Translations under genes and position numbers: made by a program
Part shown: positions 20,901 through 20,967 of the stretch, piece after piece
Numbering within the stretch: the first letter of the stretch is position 1
Layout: the number at the start of each line of letters is the position of its first letter
NCBI GenBank assembly: GCA_905397405.1
Contig: CAJPVJ010000731.1
Coordinates: 1 to 20,967, forward strand
From: Oppiella nova
Lineage: Eukaryota; Arthropoda; Arachnida; Sarcoptiformes; Oppiidae
Length of the DNA stretch: 20,967 bases
Direction: 5' to 3'
The notes under the pieces: model-generated
What the model was told of the DNA's origin: nothing
The model's input: only the letters and a program-made list of their open reading frames with translations
Databases searched by the model: none

Positions 20901-20967
20901 CATGGCTGGAGTCGAGGCCAACATCTAATCTCGAGAAATTGCATTTCATTATAGGCCACGGAATACT
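14995..20967 (+). CDS. Myo7a: Unconventional myosin VIIa (crinkled), 5' part, runs off window end
   Basis: This is an actin-based motor of sensory cells and bristles. Exons: 14995-15012, 15076-15189, 15256-15402, 15486-15792, 15854-16264, 16336-17126 (or its copy 17189-17979), 18047-18184 (or its copy 18558-18695), 18766-19014, 19199-19378, 19542-20285, 20444-20521, 20592-20690, 20762 to the end. Phases chain, giving about 1,160 residues. The start MVIVTR sits in a six-codon exon, as expected from the family N-terminus. The motor has P-loop GESGAGKT (156-163), switch I NDNSSRFG (205-212), switch II DIFGFE (434-439) and the [19 protein letters not shown] region; it ends at about 725. Five IQ motifs follow at about 745-860 ([57 protein letters not shown]). 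Next come a charged single-helix-like segment (about 860-925), the conserved [16 protein letters not shown] and [11 protein letters not shown], and the beginning of MyTH4 ending [17 protein letters not shown]. The assembly shows exon 6 and exon 7 duplicated, so the segment 16293-18712 should not be read as one transcript. The C-terminal MyTH4-FERM pairs lie outside the window. Confidence 0.95.
16293..17144 (+). repeat. Duplicated block with Myo7a exon 6, copy 1 (before the N)
   Basis: This copy starts in intron 5 (GTGATAATATGTGAT) and runs through complete exon 6 into the start of intron 6 (GTTTGTAGTCATATTCAT), where it meets the single N at 17145. The next base after the N restarts the same sequence. 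Exon 6 encodes the middle of the motor, including switch II. Confidence 0.95.
17145..17145. other. Single N: assembly join
   Basis: This is the only ambiguous base in the window. It lies exactly at the junction between two copies of the exon 6 block, which suggests two overlapping contig ends placed side by side instead of merged. Confidence 0.9.
17146..17997 (+). repeat. Duplicated block with Myo7a exon 6, copy 2 (after the N)
   Basis: This copies 16293-17144 at a constant offset of 853 bases. Exon 6 looks identical, and I see two base changes in the intron part (GATAACTATT versus GATACCAATT). This copy continues into real intron 6 and exon 7, so it is the one with a proper downstream context. 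The upstream context belongs to copy 1. Confidence 0.95.
17705..18201 (+). repeat. Second duplication: end of exon 6 + intron 6 + exon 7, copy 1
   Basis: This unit of 497 bases begins inside exon 6 (CTCTAATTGATGAAG) and ends in the intron after exon 7 (GTTTGTATATAAATATA). It is followed at once by the second copy. Exon 7 here is 18047-18184, phase 0, 46 codons, encoding [15 protein letters not shown] and [10 protein letters not shown]. Confidence 0.93.
18202..18712 (+). repeat. Second duplication, copy 2, with truncated exon 6 and second exon 7
   Basis: This copies 17705-18201 with about five single-base differences and a 14-base insertion in intron 6 (near 18495-18508). The exon 6 fragment (18202-18473) has lost its 5' part and has no acceptor at its left edge (AAATATACTCTAATT), so it cannot be spliced in as an exon. 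Exon 7 copy 2 is 18558-18695, intact and in phase. One synonymous-looking change (ACCC/ACCG) is seen in it. Confidence 0.93.
19388..19407 (+). promoter_or_regulatory. C-rich tract and pseudo-acceptor just after the Myo7a exon 9 donor
   Basis: Two runs of five C and one of four C, separated by single T, end in ACAG only 28 bases after the exon 9 donor GT (19379). It looks like an acceptor with a polypyrimidine tract but is too close to the donor to be used with it. GGGGAG at 19442-19447 could pair with CTCCCC in the same 163-base intron. On the minus strand it forms a G-rich tract. Confidence 0.35.

Overview
The window is eukaryotic nuclear DNA. It is AT-rich, its genes are split by short GT-AG introns (mostly about 55-700 bases), and its proteins are clearly animal. 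Three genes lie head to tail on the + strand: Cadps/CAPS (515-8930, apparently complete), Wdfy2 (11225-12971, complete) and the 5' part of a class VII myosin, Myo7a/crinkled (14995 to the window end, cut off inside the first MyTH4 domain). Compact introns, a nervous-system gene set and arthropod-like family variants suggest an arthropod. A mite or other small arachnid is my best guess, but that is inference.

Layout: 1-514 is AT-rich 5' flank or UTR of Cadps. Cadps has 20 constitutive exons whose splice phases chain without a break into a protein of about 1,367 residues. Intron 11 holds a roughly 550-base near-identical tandem duplication and candidate in-frame microexons. 8931-11224 is 3' UTR, intergenic sequence and a probable 5' UTR intron of Wdfy2. 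Wdfy2 has 9 coding exons (406 residues), with a FYVE finger set inside WD40 repeats. 12972-14994 is intergenic and contains a possible cytochrome P450-like relic on the minus strand, a cluster of CAGGTA-type motifs and an orphan signal-peptide-like first exon. Myo7a follows with 13 exons, giving motor, five IQ motifs, a charged helix and the start of MyTH4.

The main structural oddity is duplicated sequence. Myosin exon 6 appears twice around a single N (16293-17144 and 17146-17997). The 3' end of exon 6 plus exon 7 appears again (17705-18201 and 18202-18712) with a few differences, and Cadps intron 11 carries a third pair. Together these look most like unmerged contig ends or haplotypes in the assembly, although a real tandem duplication is possible for the two pairs without an N.

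The three genes do not form a pathway. Cadps primes dense-core vesicles for release, Wdfy2 is an early-endosome scaffold, and Myo7a is an actin motor of sensory and bristle structures. I found no new biological system here. The items most worth a second look are the microexon candidates, the altered segment in Cadps exon 8, the CAGGTA cluster and the orphan signal-peptide exon.
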